From positions 16,142 through 80,141 of the forward strand of contig NZ_LHVO01000065.1 in NCBI RefSeq assembly GCF_001269925.1: a stretch of DNA of 64,000 nt, written 5' to 3'. The notes beneath the pieces are model-generated. The model was given only the letters and a program-made list of their open reading frames with translations. It was not told the origin of the DNA and did no database searches. The stretch comes from Pseudomonas sp. MIACH (GTDB lineage Bacteria; Pseudomonadota; Gammaproteobacteria; Pseudomonadales; Pseudomonadaceae). Shown one piece after another: positions 8,534 to 17,445 of the stretch; the stretch's first letter is position 1, and each line of letters begins with the position of its first letter. The position numbers were made by a program, and so were the translations under genes.

Positions 8534-10534
8534 ATGAGTGCATCGTCTACCCCATCCAGCGGCCTGGTGCGCATGAATGCGCCGGTTTTCTACTTCGCCG
8601 CAACCTTCATTTTGCTGTTCGGCATCACTGTCATCGCTATCCCGCAACAGGCCGGTGCCTGGCTGCTGGCGGCGCAAAACTGGGCGGCCAACACGGTCGG
8701 CTGGTACTACATGCTGGCGATGACCCTGTATCTGGTCTTCGTGGTGGTCACCGCGCTATCGGGCTACGGCAAGATAAAACTCGGTGCCGACCACGACGAG
8801 CCCGAATTCAGTTACCTGTCCTGGGCCGGCATGCTGTTCGCCGCCGGGATCAGCATCACGCTGTTCTTCTTCTGCGTGTCCGAACCGCTGACGCACCTGG
8901 TGCAACCGCCCCAGGGCGAGGCCATGAATGCCGACGCTGCACGCCAGGCCATGCAGGTGCTGTTCCTGCACTGGGGCCTGCACGGCTGGGGCGTGTTTGC
9001 CTTTGTCGGCATGGCGCTGGCGTATTTCGCCTACCGGCATAACCTGCCGCTGGCGTTGCGCTCGGCGCTGTACCCGCTGATCGGCAAGCGCATCAACGGC
9101 CCTATCGGCTATGCGGTCGATGGCTTCGGCATCATTGCCACGGTGTTCGGCCTCGGTGCCGATATGGGCTTCGGCGTGCTGCACCTCAATTCCGGCCTCG
9201 ACTACCTGTTCGGCGTTGCCCACACCCAGTGGATCCAGGTCGGCTTGATCACCTTGATGATGGGCGCGGCGATCCTCGTCGCCGTCGCCGGCGTCGACAA
9301 GGGCGTGCGGGTAATGTCCGACATCAACATGCTGCTGGCCTGTGCGTTGCTGCTGTTCGTGTTGTTCGCCGGGCCCACCCAGCACTTGCTCAACACCCTG
9401 ATCCAGAACATCGGTGACTACCTGGGCGCGTTGCCGACCAAGAGTTTCGATGTGTACGCCTACGACAAACCGAGCGACTGGCTGGGCGGCTGGACAGTGT
9501 TCTACTGGGCCTGGTGGATCGCGTGGTCGCCGTTCGTGGGCCTGTTTATCGCACGCATTTCCCGTGGCCGGACCATCCGCGAATTCGTGTTCGGCGTGCT
9601 GCTGATCCCGTTGGGCTTCACCCTGGCGTGGATGTCTATCTTCGGCAACAGCGCCATCGATCAGGTGCTCAACCACGGTATGACCGCACTCGGTCAGTCG
9701 GCCATCGATGATCCATCGATGAGCCTCTACCTGCTGCTGGAAACCTACCCGTGGAGCAAAACGGTCATCGCGGTCACGGTGTTTATCAGCTTCGTGTTCT
9801 TCGTCACGTCGGCCGACTCCGGCACCGTGGTGCTCTCGACCCTGTCGTCCAAGGGCGGCAACGCCGACGAAGACGGGCCGAAATGGTTGCGAGTGTTCTG
9901 GGGTGCAATGACGGCGCTGGTCACCAGTGCGCTGCTGTTTGCCGGCAGCATTGATTCGCTTAAATCGGCGGTGGTGCTGACCTCGTTGCCGTTCTCGCTG
10001 ATCCTGTTGCTGATGATGTGGGGGCTGCACAAGGCCTTCTACCTCGAATCGCAAAAGCAGATTGCGCAGTTGCATTCGCTGGCGCCGGTGTCGGGCTCAC
10101 GCAAAGGCACGGGCGGTTGGCGCCAGCGTTTGAGCCAGGCCGTGCATTTCCCATCGCGGGACGAGGTGTACCGCTTCCTTGAGACCACGGTGCGTCCGGC
10201 GATTGAAGAAGTGACCGCGGTGTTTGTCGAAAAAGGCCTCAACGTGGTGACCCAGCCGGACCCGTCCAACGACAGCGTCAGCCTGGAAATCGGTCACGGC
10301 GAAGAGCATCCATTCGTGTACCAGGTGCAGATGCGCGGCTATTTCACGCCCTCATTTGCACGCGGCGGCATGGGTTCCAAGCAGCTCAACAATCGCCGCT
10401 ACTATCGGGCGGAAGTGCACTTGAGCGAGGGCAGCCAGGACTACGACCTGGTCGGCTACACCAAGGAGCAGATCATCAACGACATCCTCGATCAGTACGA
10501 ACGGCACCTGCAGTTCCTGCATTTGGTGCGTTAA
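8534..10534 (+). CDS. betT: High-affinity choline transporter BetT (BCCT family)
   Basis: 666 residues, the length of BetT with its cytoplasmic C-terminal tail. About twelve hydrophobic segments cover residues 15-500. The BCCT signature is present as the tryptophan-rich FYWAWWIAWSPFVGLF near residue 325. The C-terminal 150 residues (from about HFPSRDEVYRFL) are soluble and correspond to the osmosensing tail of E. coli BetT. It takes up choline for glycine betaine synthesis. The ATG at 8534 has a weak ribosome site; an ATG at 8573 is the only plausible alternative. No betIBA genes are adjacent, so control would act in trans at the palindrome upstream. Confidence 0.88.
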   Translation: MSASSTPSSGLVRMNAPVFYFAATFILLFGITVIAIPQQAGAWLLAAQNWAANTVGWYYMLAMTLYLVFVVVTALSGYGKIKLGADHDEPEFSYLSWAGMLFAAGISITLFFFCVSEPLTHLVQPPQGEAMNADAARQAMQVLFLHWGLHGWGVFAFVGMALAYFAYRHNLPLALRSALYPLIGKRINGPIGYAVDGFGIIATVFGLGADMGFGVLHLNSGLDYLFGVAHTQWIQVGLITLMMGAAILVAVAGVDKGVRVMSDINMLLACALLLFVLFAGPTQHLLNTLIQNIGDYLGALPTKSFDVYAYDKPSDWLGGWTVFYWAWWIAWSPFVGLFIARISRGRTIREFVFGVLLIPLGFTLAWMSIFGNSAIDQVLNHGMTALGQSAIDDPSMSLYLLLETYPWSKTVIAVTVFISFVFFVTSADSGTVVLSTLSSKGGNADEDGPKWLRVFWGAMTALVTSALLFAGSIDSLKSAVVLTSLPFSLILLLMMWGLHKAFYLESQKQIAQLHSLAPVSGSRKGTGGWRQRLSQAVHFPSRDEVYRFLETTVRPAIEEVTAVFVEKGLNVVTQPDPSNDSVSLEIGHGEEHPFVYQVQMRGYFTPSFARGGMGSKQLNNRRYYRAEVHLSEGSQDYDLVGYTKEQIINDILDQYERHLQFLHLVR

Positions 10535-10648
10535 GTTCCGTGGTACCACGGCAGGATGAAAACCGCTTCTATGTCAGCTATGTCGTTCCACTCGGGTAGG
10601 AAATTGCTGTAAAACGGAAGGGCAGACTTAAGCGATTCAGCTGGTTAA

Positions 10649-10684
10649 AAGGCCTGGGAATATGGTTATTCCCAGGCCTTATTT
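10649..10684 (+). terminator. Intrinsic terminator after betT
   Basis: Stem arms AAGGCCTGGGAA and TTCCCAGGCCTT around an 8-base loop, followed by a short ATTT. It lies 115 bases downstream of betT and 24 bases before the aldo/keto reductase start. Confidence 0.65.
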
Positions 10685-10707
10685 GCCTACGTCCAAGAGA
10701 GGATTCG

Positions 10708-11745
10708 ATGACTTACATTGCTGCCGAAAACCGCTATGAATCTATCCCGTATCGCCGCGTAGGCCGCAGTGGATTGGTGCTGCCGGCACTGTCCCTGGGG
10801 CTGTGGCACAACTTTGGCGACAGCACCCCGATCGACACCCAGCGCGCCCTGCTGCGCACCGCGTTCGACCTGGGCATCAACCACTTCGACCTGGCCAACA
10901 ACTACGGTCCACCCTACGGCAGCGCCGAGATCAACTTCGGTCGTTTGCTGCGCGAAGACTTCAAGCACTACCGCGACGAATTGATCATCTCCAGCAAGGC
11001 TGGCTGGGACATGTGGCCGGGCCCTTACGGCCAGGGCGGCGGCTCGCGCAAATACGTGCTGGCAAGCCTCGACCAGAGCCTGCAACGCCTGGGCGTCGAC
11101 TACGTGGACATTTTCTACTCCCACCGTTTTGATGCCGACACGCCCCTGGAAGAAACCGCCAGCGCCCTCGCCACCGCCGTGCAACAGGGCAAGGCGTTGT
11201 ACATCGGTATCTCGTCTTACTCCGGGGTGAAAACCCGCGAAATCGCCGCCCTGCTCAAAGAGTGGAAAGTGCCGCTGCTGATCCACCAACCGGCCTACAA
11301 CCTGCTTAATCGCTGGGTGGAAAAAGACCTGCTGGACACCACCGAAGAGCTCGGCGCCGGAGTGATTGCCTTCACGCCGCTGGCCCAGGGCTTGCTCACC
11401 GACAAGTACCTCAACGGCGTGCCGGCCGACGCACGGGTCAACCGTCCGGGGGGTGGTTCGTTGCAGGCCAAGCACCTGTCGGAAGCCAACATCGCCCACG
11501 TACGTGCGCTGAACGAAATCGCCCAGCGCCGCGGTCAGAGCCTGGCGCAATTGGCACTCGCCTGGACCCTGCGCGACCCACGTGTGACCAGCGCACTGAT
11601 CGGTGCCAGCCGGCCGGAGCAGATCATCGAGAACGTCGGGGCGTTGAAAAACCTGAGCTTCAGTGCGGAAGAACTGGCGGAGATCGATCGGTTTGCGCAG
11701 GAAGGCGGGATTAACTTGTGGGAAAAGCCATCCAGCGCTGAATAG
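10708..11745 (+). CDS. mgrA: Aldo/keto reductase, L-glyceraldehyde 3-phosphate reductase type
   Basis: 345 residues, matching the YghZ/MgrA subgroup in length and sequence. The NADPH-dependent aldo/keto reductase tetrad is visible: Asp and Tyr in FDLANNYGPPYG near residue 60, Lys in SSKAGWDMW near 97, and His in FYSHRFD near 138. The GSRKYVLASLDQSLQRLGVDYVD stretch is typical of the shaker-beta/YghZ branch. Likely cytoplasmic detoxification of L-glyceraldehyde 3-phosphate or methylglyoxal. Monocistronic: an intrinsic terminator precedes it and a hairpin follows. Confidence 0.85.
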   Translation: MTYIAAENRYESIPYRRVGRSGLVLPALSLGLWHNFGDSTPIDTQRALLRTAFDLGINHFDLANNYGPPYGSAEINFGRLLREDFKHYRDELIISSKAGWDMWPGPYGQGGGSRKYVLASLDQSLQRLGVDYVDIFYSHRFDADTPLEETASALATAVQQGKALYIGISSYSGVKTREIAALLKEWKVPLLIHQPAYNLLNRWVEKDLLDTTEELGAGVIAFTPLAQGLLTDKYLNGVPADARVNRPGGGSLQAKHLSEANIAHVRALNEIAQRRGQSLAQLALAWTLRDPRVTSALIGASRPEQIIENVGALKNLSFSAEELAEIDRFAQEGGINLWEKPSSAE

Positions 11746-11753
11746 CATTGAAA

Positions 11754-11782
11754 GCAAGCCCTTCCTGTAGAGAGGGGCTTGC
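11754..11782. terminator. Hairpin between convergent genes
   Basis: Arms GCAAGCCC and GGGCTTGC around a 13-base loop, in the 61-base gap between the aldo/keto reductase and the XRE-ImmA gene. No clear U-tract on either strand, so it may be a REP remnant acting as a transcript end. Confidence 0.45.
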
Positions 11783-11806
11783 AAGTAGGACGGGCTGCTG
11801 ATTTTG

Positions 11807-13009
11807 TTACTTTTTGATCGGGAAACCGAGTATTTCTGCCGTTTCGTTGAAAAAAGTTTCGCGTGCAGATCGCTTCCTCAACTGTATATCTACTACCTGT
11901 GACTTGTCCGGGCGGTTGAAATAACCTTCGTCCAAGCTACAAAGGTTTTCTAGAATGTGTAGCGGCAACCCGAGCACCTGCCTTAGCTGAGATCGCGAAA
12001 GCACGTTGTTTTCAACAAGCATTTTCACTCCTCGCGTGATCAGCTGGGGCTTTTCGAAGTCAAAATCGCTGTCCATAGGCTCTCCCTTTACCCATCCTCT
12101 GGCAGATCTGGCCTTCCATAGTCTGGTGGTTGTGGTGTCGTTGATTATTTCTAGATCTAAACAACGCCTCACCATTGCGGCTACTGAGACTTTCCAGCGT
12201 GGTTTCAGAGCTAGCAACGTATCCAGTGTCGGCCAACGAACTTCTCGCAGAAAGCTTTCTGGGGGCATTAAAAAGGCGCTTGCAAATCGATGAGCTTGAG
12301 TTTCAAGAAGTGCGTAATTCGCGTCGTACTGCTCTTTGGATATGTACCTATGCAGAACGATATGTCCGAGTTCATGGGCCGCATCAAAGCGATTTCTGAT
12401 CCCGTTTGCCTTATCGGCGACAAGTAAAACATATGGCCGTTGGTCCAACTCGTACCAATTCGAAACGCCATCCATTTTCAGGTGCCCGAGTGTGGTCCGA
12501 GCACAGACAATACCTGCACTCTCCAATACGTGAACGACATTGGAGATAGGAGCTATCCCTAGTCCCCAGGTTTGACGGCATTTACTGGCCATCTGTTCGA
12601 TTTCTTCGTCAGAAATCAGCTCGCAATTACGCTCTTCTAAATGCGGCACATTGACTTCAATAAATTCAAGGCTTTCTTGCAGTTTGTAAGAGATTTCTTG
12701 AAGCCACTCCAAGCGTACTTCCGCTATTTCCCGTGCGCTGGTCGTAGTGCTGACCTGCGATCGAAAGAAAAATGGAGTGTTCTCGCCAGTTGTGAACTGT
12801 TCCTCAAGTAACCAGTTTTCGCTGACCCCGAAAACTTCGCATAAGCGCTGGAAGGCATCGGCCTCTGGGACCTGAAGCCCATTCTCCCATTTTGAAACGT
12901 TGCCAGAGGCGCGCCCCACCATCTCGGCGAGAGTGGTTTGCGTCATCCCAAACGCAAGGCGCAACTGCTTGAGGCGCTCTGACTGAAAGCCCGCGACTCC
13001 CGTTCTCAT
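11807..13009 (-). CDS. XRE-family regulator fused to ImmA/IrrE metallopeptidase
   Basis: 400 residues. Residues about 10-65 are a Cro/C1-type helix-turn-helix (LRLAFGMTQTTLAEMVGRAS, then GNVSKWENGLQVP). Residues about 160-290 are an ImmA/IrrE peptidase with the zinc motif HELGH in RFDAAHELGHIVLHR near residue 217. The C-terminal 100 residues are unassigned. AGAGGT precedes ATG 13009. The upstream gene stops 3 bases before this start, with its TAG inside the ribosome site, so the two are coupled. Relatives such as ICEBs1 ImmA cleave a repressor; here repressor and peptidase are one chain. Codon use and base composition look AT-richer than the neighbours, which suggests acquisition. Confidence 0.85.
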   Translation of the reverse strand: MRTGVAGFQSERLKQLRLAFGMTQTTLAEMVGRASGNVSKWENGLQVPEADAFQRLCEVFGVSENWLLEEQFTTGENTPFFFRSQVSTTTSAREIAEVRLEWLQEISYKLQESLEFIEVNVPHLEERNCELISDEEIEQMASKCRQTWGLGIAPISNVVHVLESAGIVCARTTLGHLKMDGVSNWYELDQRPYVLLVADKANGIRNRFDAAHELGHIVLHRYISKEQYDANYALLETQAHRFASAFLMPPESFLREVRWPTLDTLLALKPRWKVSVAAMVRRCLDLEIINDTTTTRLWKARSARGWVKGEPMDSDFDFEKPQLITRGVKMLVENNVLSRSQLRQVLGLPLHILENLCSLDEGYFNRPDKSQVVDIQLRKRSARETFFNETAEILGFPIKK

Positions 13010-13012
13010 GGT

Positions 13013-13690
13013 CTACCTCTTGGCGTTTTGCCCATCATCAGCTTGGTCTTCGGTTTCTTCGGCGCGGCGCATCTTATCTCGCAATTTCACCAACTCAACT
13101 GGTTTCTGCTGAACCGCCTCATTATCAGAGTAGCTTTGAAGCAAATCCTCAAATGTGCAATTCATGTGGAAGCCCTTACCGTTGAAGTACGGTACGGCCA
13201 TCATGATTGCGCGTGGCTCTGACTGATCCTCTGAGCGAGTTGGAGGTGCATGGACTACGACAAGCGCATGAATCAATTGTTCGGCTACGGTATGTTTGAG
13301 CCCATCGATCCAGTCCATTTGGGTGTCTGCAAGGGATTCATTTAACGTTTTGAGTTCGCTTCGGTGTTTTGCATCGCGGATTTCTTTCTGCCAAGGAAGC
13401 ACCACCGCCGTGATTCTCAGAGAGCCGAGCTCAAGCAGCACATAATTGTGCCCCTTCGGGTCTGTTGACTTGATTATCGGATTCCATCGCCTCATTCCGG
13501 CCAGGGATTCCTGGACTAGCGAATGCCGCAAGTGCCCCCGCAAATCTTCATGGGGGGTATGAATCAGCAGCTCCTGAGTTTCTTTCAAGGCTTTTTGGAA
13601 GGTTTGAGGAAGTAAAACTCCAAGCTCCTCGAAAAATTCTTTATTTACCTGTGCACGAATGAACCCTTGGATTTCTTGTTTTGTGACCAC
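13013..13690 (-). CDS. Unknown protein, partner of the XRE-ImmA gene
   Basis: 225 residues starting at GTG 13690 (MVTKQEIQGF...). I do not recognise the family. The N-terminal 70 residues look helical (VNKEFFEELGVLLPQTFQKALKE). A central alternating strand region (NYVLLELGSLRITAVVLPW near residues 85-105) follows, then a long helix and a second core (EQLIHALVVVHAPP, AIMMAVPYFNGKGFHM). The last 35 residues are charged and probably disordered. No signal peptide or membrane segment. It is first in a two-gene unit with the XRE-ImmA fusion, an arrangement known from toxin-antitoxin and protease-regulated systems. It could be a toxin, a sensor or the peptidase substrate. Confidence 0.7.
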   Translation of the reverse strand: MVTKQEIQGFIRAQVNKEFFEELGVLLPQTFQKALKETQELLIHTPHEDLRGHLRHSLVQESLAGMRRWNPIIKSTDPKGHNYVLLELGSLRITAVVLPWQKEIRDAKHRSELKTLNESLADTQMDWIDGLKHTVAEQLIHALVVVHAPPTRSEDQSEPRAIMMAVPYFNGKGFHMNCTFEDLLQSYSDNEAVQQKPVELVKLRDKMRRAEETEDQADDGQNAKR

Positions 13691-13700
13691 GTGATCACCA

Positions 13701-13716
13701 CTTACTATTCGGTAAG
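13701..13716. promoter_or_regulatory. Inverted repeat upstream of the XRE-ImmA operon
   Basis: Arms CTTAC and GTAAG with a 6-base spacer, 11 bases upstream of the first start codon. On the minus strand a TATAGA hexamer lies about 15 bases further upstream. This is a plausible autoregulatory site for the encoded helix-turn-helix, by position only. Confidence 0.4.
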
Positions 13717-13801
13717 CGGATTTTTACTCTATATTTATTCGTTATGGAAGTGAGGCACTGGTTTTTTATCCAGCCGTTGATCGTTTTCTAGAAGTTGGGT
13801 A

Positions 13802-14638
13802 TTAGAACGGCACATCCCCAAGAATCGTCGCCCGATGCATTACCCGCCGTTGCGGCCGGTAGTCATCCACCGCGTAATGCTGGGTCACGCGGTTATCCCA
13901 GAAGGCCACGTCGTTCTCCTGCCAGCGCCAGCGGAGGGTGAATTCCGGGCGAGTGGCGTGGGCGAACAGTAGCTTCAAAATCGCTTCGCTTTCCGCCGGC
14001 TCCAGCTCATTGATCCTGGTGGTAAACCCATCACTGACAAACAGCGACTTACGCCCGCTCACCGGATGCGTGCGCACTACCGGGTGCGACAGCGGTGGGT
14101 TTTTCTTGCGGGTTTCTTCCCAGCGCGCCAGGTCTTCGGCGGTGTTGCCAAAGCGTTCCAGCGGAAAGGATTTGGTGAAGTCGTGGGTAGCCGTCAGCCC
14201 ATCGAGCAACCGCTTCAATGGCTCGGACAATGCCTCATACGCCGCGATGCCACTGGCCCACAGCGTATCGCCACCAAACGCTGGCAACAGCTTGGCGCTG
14301 AGTACCGCGCCGAGGGCCGGGGTGGGCAGGAAGGTCACGTCGGTGTGCCATACGGCGTTGTCGCGCACGTCGGTGACGGCGGTGTCGAGGATCAGCACGT
14401 CGGGCTGTTCCGGCACGTTGGGGTAGATCGGGTGGATGTGCAGGTCGCCGAAGTTCGCCGCGAATCGCGCCTGTTGCTGCGGGGTGATCGGTTGGCCACG
14501 GAAGAACAGCACCGAGTGGCTGAGTAACGCCTGCTCGATGGCATCGCGGTGTTCGGCGCTCAGCGGCTGGGTAATATCGACGCCACTGATCTGGGCGCCC
14601 AAGGCGATGCTCAAGGGGGTAACGGTCAGGCTGCTCAT
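13802..14638 (-). CDS. tauD: Taurine dioxygenase
   Basis: 278 residues from ATG 14638 (MSSLTVTPL), matching the usual TauD length; a longer frame to 14671 would run into the permease gene. It is an Fe(II)/2-oxoglutarate dioxygenase that releases sulfite from taurine. The HxD iron motif is in VWHTDVTFLP near residue 97, and the distal histidine and 2-oxoglutarate arginine fall in QHYAVDDYRPQRRVMHR near residue 255. Last gene of the tauABCD operon, 11 bases after tauC. Expected to be expressed under sulfate starvation. Confidence 0.92.
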   Translation of the reverse strand: MSSLTVTPLSIALGAQISGVDITQPLSAEHRDAIEQALLSHSVLFFRGQPITPQQQARFAANFGDLHIHPIYPNVPEQPDVLILDTAVTDVRDNAVWHTDVTFLPTPALGAVLSAKLLPAFGGDTLWASGIAAYEALSEPLKRLLDGLTATHDFTKSFPLERFGNTAEDLARWEETRKKNPPLSHPVVRTHPVSGRKSLFVSDGFTTRINELEPAESEAILKLLFAHATRPEFTLRWRWQENDVAFWDNRVTQHYAVDDYRPQRRVMHRATILGDVPF

Positions 14639-14649
14639 GCGGTTCTCAC

Positions 14650-15486
14650 TCAATGTGCCTGGCCATGCCAAGGCACTAACTTACGCTGCAGGGCGCGCAG
14701 GCCCATTTCCATGGCGAAGGCGATCAGGGCGATCACCAGGATCCCCAGCACCACCACATCGGTGACCAGGAACTGCGCCGCCGACTGCACCATGAAACCC
14801 AGGCCACTGGTGGCCGCGATCAGCTCGGCGGCGACCAGGGTCGACCAGCCCACACCCAGGCCGATGCGCACACCGGTGAGGATGTCGGGCAGGGCGCTCG
14901 GCAGGATCACATGGCGAATCAGCTGGGCACGGGTGGCGCCCAGCGACTGCGCCGCGCGTAGCTTGGCCGGGTCGACGGTGCGCACGCCGGTCGCGGTGGC
15001 GATGGCGATGGGCGCAAAGATCGCCAGGTAAATCAGCAGCACCTTGGACAGCTCGCCGATACCGCACCAGATCACGATCAACGGCAGGTAAGCCAGGGGC
15101 GGAATCGGCCGGTAAAACTCGATCAGCGGGTCGAGAATGCCGCGGGCGATGCGGTTGGAACCGATGGCAATCCCCACCGGTACGGCGGTCAGCACCGCGA
15201 AGCCCAGGCCCAGGCCGATCCGGCTGAGGCTCGCGCCCAGGTGCTGCCACAAGGTGGAATCCATATAGCCCGTGGTCGCCAGCAGCCAGCCTTTTTGCAG
15301 CACGGCCGAGGGCGGTGGCAGGAACAACGGTTCGATCAGGCCGGTGGCAGTCACGGCCCACCAAAGGGCCAGCAGAGCGATCAGGGTCAACAGGCTGATC
15401 CAGCGTGTGCTCAGGCTGCGCCGCACCGGGATAACTGTGTGGGCCACCGGCTTGGCGGCGGTGGCGGGGAGTTCGTAGCTGCTCAT
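14650..15486 (-). CDS. tauC: Taurine ABC transporter permease
   Basis: 278-residue inner-membrane permease of the SsuC/TauC group. About six hydrophobic segments are visible, starting with WISLLTLIALLALWWAVTATG. The ATPase-contact motif is AAQSLGATRAQLIRHVILPSALP near residues 170-190. Its ATG overlaps the tauB stop by 4 bases. With TauA and TauB it forms the sulfonate importer. Confidence 0.9.
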   Translation of the reverse strand: MSSYELPATAAKPVAHTVIPVRRSLSTRWISLLTLIALLALWWAVTATGLIEPLFLPPPSAVLQKGWLLATTGYMDSTLWQHLGASLSRIGLGLGFAVLTAVPVGIAIGSNRIARGILDPLIEFYRPIPPLAYLPLIVIWCGIGELSKVLLIYLAIFAPIAIATATGVRTVDPAKLRAAQSLGATRAQLIRHVILPSALPDILTGVRIGLGVGWSTLVAAELIAATSGLGFMVQSAAQFLVTDVVVLGILVIALIAFAMEMGLRALQRKLVPWHGQAH

Positions 15487-16262
15487 GCGGACACCTGCCG
15501 TTGCGAGAACACTTTGCCCAGCACGTGCTCACGGGTTTCGATAAAGCGCGGGTCGGACTTGATCGCCCGCGCCGCCTCACCGGCGGCGTAGCGCTGGCCG
15601 AAGTCCAGGTGCAGGCGTTCGACGATCTGCCCCGGGTTGGGCGCCAGCAGGATCAGGTCGGTGGCGAGGAACACCGCTTCTTCGATGTCATGGGTGATCA
15701 GGAACACCGGCTTGGCCGTGCGTCGCCAGACTTGCAGCAACAGTTCCTGCATCTGTTCGCGGGTGAAGGCATCGAGGGCGCCGAAGGGTTCGTCCATCAG
15801 CAGCACGCGCGGGTCAGCGGCCAAGGCGCGAGCCAGGCCGACGCGTTGCTTCTGGCCGCCGGAGAGTTGCCAGATGCGGCGATTGTCGAAGCCGGCGAGG
15901 TCCACCAGCGCGAGCATTTCCCGGGCCCGCACTTCACGCTGCGCCTTGGGCACACCGGCCAGTTCCAGGCCGAAACCGACATTGGCCAACACGTCCTGCC
16001 AGGGCAGCAGGGCGTCGTCCTGGAACACCACGCCGCGTTCGGCGCTGGGGCCTTTGACCGGTACGCCATCGAGGGTGATGCGCCCGGCAGAAGGCTCGAC
16101 AAAGCCGGCAATCAGGTTCAACAGCGAAGTCTTGCCACTGCCGGACGGGCCGAGGGCCACCAGCAGCTGCTGGGGCCCCAGGTCGAGTGAAATGTCGGAC
16201 AGTACCGGTTCTGTGGCGCCTGGGTACTGTGCGCTGATGCGCTCCAGTTGTAGCAAGGCCAT
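15483..16262 (-). CDS. tauB: Taurine ABC transporter ATP-binding protein
   Basis: 259 residues. Walker A GPSGSGKT is near residue 38, the signature LSGGQKQRVGLARAL near 135, and Walker B LLMDEPFGALDAFTREQMQ near 155, with the switch histidine in LITHDIEEAVFL. The PFGALD sequence is typical of nitrate/sulfonate/taurine ATPases. Its start lies 17 bases after the tauA stop and it overlaps tauC by 4 bases. Confidence 0.91.
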   Translation of the reverse strand: MALLQLERISAQYPGATEPVLSDISLDLGPQQLLVALGPSGSGKTSLLNLIAGFVEPSAGRITLDGVPVKGPSAERGVVFQDDALLPWQDVLANVGFGLELAGVPKAQREVRAREMLALVDLAGFDNRRIWQLSGGQKQRVGLARALAADPRVLLMDEPFGALDAFTREQMQELLLQVWRRTAKPVFLITHDIEEAVFLATDLILLAPNPGQIVERLHLDFGQRYAAGEAARAIKSDPRFIETREHVLGKVFSQRQVSA

Positions 16263-16279
16263 CGCGATGAACTCCTGGA

Positions 16280-17257
16280 TCAGTTGGTGATGAACTTGGC
16301 GCTGACGTAAGGGGCGTAGTCCGGCAGCACGGCGTCGACCTTGCCTTGTTCCTTGAGGAACGCGGCGGTATCGGTCACGGCCTTGGTGGTCGGTGCGCCC
16401 AGCAGAGTGACTTGGTCAGCGGCCAGTGGGTAGACGTTGCCTTGCAGCAGCAGCGGGATGTCACTGGCCTTGGCACCGGAGAGCTTCACCAGTTTGTCGA
16501 CGTTACCTTTGTCCGCGAGCCAGGCTTGTGGGTCTTTGCGGTAGGCGGCGTAGGCATCCAGGGTGACTTTGGCAAAGGCTGTGACGATTTCCGGGTGCTT
16601 CTCGGCGAAATCCTTACGCACGATCCACGCATCGAAGGTCGGCGCGCCGAACTTGGCCAGCTCGCCGGAGGTGATCAGCACCTTGCCGTTTTCCTTGGCC
16701 ACGCCCAGGGCTGGGTCCCATACGTAAGTGGCGTCGACGTCACCGCGCTTCCAGGCCGCGATGATCGCCGGCGGTGCGAGGTTGAGGATGGTCACTTTCG
16801 ATGGGTCGATGTTCCAGTGCTTCAGCGCGGCCAACAGGCTGTAGTGGCCGGTGGAAACGAAGGGTACGGCGACTTTCTTGCCGATCAGGTCCTGGGGGCT
16901 GTTGATCCCGGAACCATTGCGCGCCACCAGGGCTTCGGCACCGCCAATCTGGGTGGCAACCAGGAAAGTTTCCACCGGCACTTTGCGGGTGATCGCGGCG
17001 GTCAGAGGGCTGGAGCCGAGGTAGCCGATCTGCACGTCGCCGGAGGCGATGGCGGCGATGATGTCGGCGCCATTATCGAATTTGCGCCAGTCGATCTTGG
17101 CGTTGGTGGCTTTTTCATACGCGCCGTCGGCCTGGGCGACTTTGGCCGGGTCTACGGTGGTCTGGTAGGCGATGGTCACATCCGCCGCCTGGGCAAACAG
17201 GCTGGCACCGGCCAGGGACAACGCCGCCAAGAGGCGCAGTGGGGTTAAAAGTTTCAC
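16280..17257 (-). CDS. tauA: Taurine-binding periplasmic protein
   Basis: 325 residues from GTG 17257, chosen because GAGGAGC lies 7 bases upstream; the longer frame starting with TTG at 17272 has none. A signal peptide is clear (LRLLAALSLAGASLFAQAA-D, cleavage near residue 24). The mature protein begins VTIAYQTTVDPAKVAQADG, a TauA hallmark, and contains the hinge ALVARNGSGINSPQDLIGKKV. It delivers taurine to TauBC. Sixty-one bases upstream of the start is a perfect 11-bp inverted repeat that is a good operator candidate. Confidence 0.9.
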   Translation of the reverse strand: MKLLTPLRLLAALSLAGASLFAQAADVTIAYQTTVDPAKVAQADGAYEKATNAKIDWRKFDNGADIIAAIASGDVQIGYLGSSPLTAAITRKVPVETFLVATQIGGAEALVARNGSGINSPQDLIGKKVAVPFVSTGHYSLLAALKHWNIDPSKVTILNLAPPAIIAAWKRGDVDATYVWDPALGVAKENGKVLITSGELAKFGAPTFDAWIVRKDFAEKHPEIVTAFAKVTLDAYAAYRKDPQAWLADKGNVDKLVKLSGAKASDIPLLLQGNVYPLAADQVTLLGAPTTKAVTDTAAFLKEQGKVDAVLPDYAPYVSAKFITN

Positions 17258-17317
17258 GGGGAAGCTCCTCAATCAGGCGGCCGAGGGTCGGCGTGTGAGG
17301 AGACTAAATGATCTAAG

Positions 17318-17346
17318 AATTCGAAAATAAATAACATTTTCGAATT
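17318..17346. promoter_or_regulatory. Perfect inverted repeat upstream of tauA
   Basis: Arms AATTCGAAAAT and ATTTTCGAATT separated by 7 bases, within an AT-rich stretch. The position fits a promoter-proximal operator for the tauABCD operon. Which regulator binds (a CysB/Cbl-type LysR protein or another) cannot be told from sequence. Confidence 0.55.
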
Positions 17347-17394
17347 AGCTTATGGGCGAAAGGTTGAAGCGAATCTTGAGCTTGATGAGGGCAA

Positions 17395-17424
17395 ATGTGG
17401 GAGGGGCTTGCCCCCTCCCACATT
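17395..17424. repeat. Single REP hairpin downstream of gshA
   Basis: ATGTGGGAGGGGCTTGCCCCCTCCCACATT folds on itself (arms ATGTGGGAGGGG and CCCCTCCCACAT). It lies 22 bases past the gshA stop and may end that transcript. Confidence 0.72.
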
Positions 17425-17445
17425 TTGAGCCGGGTTCGGCTTCGG

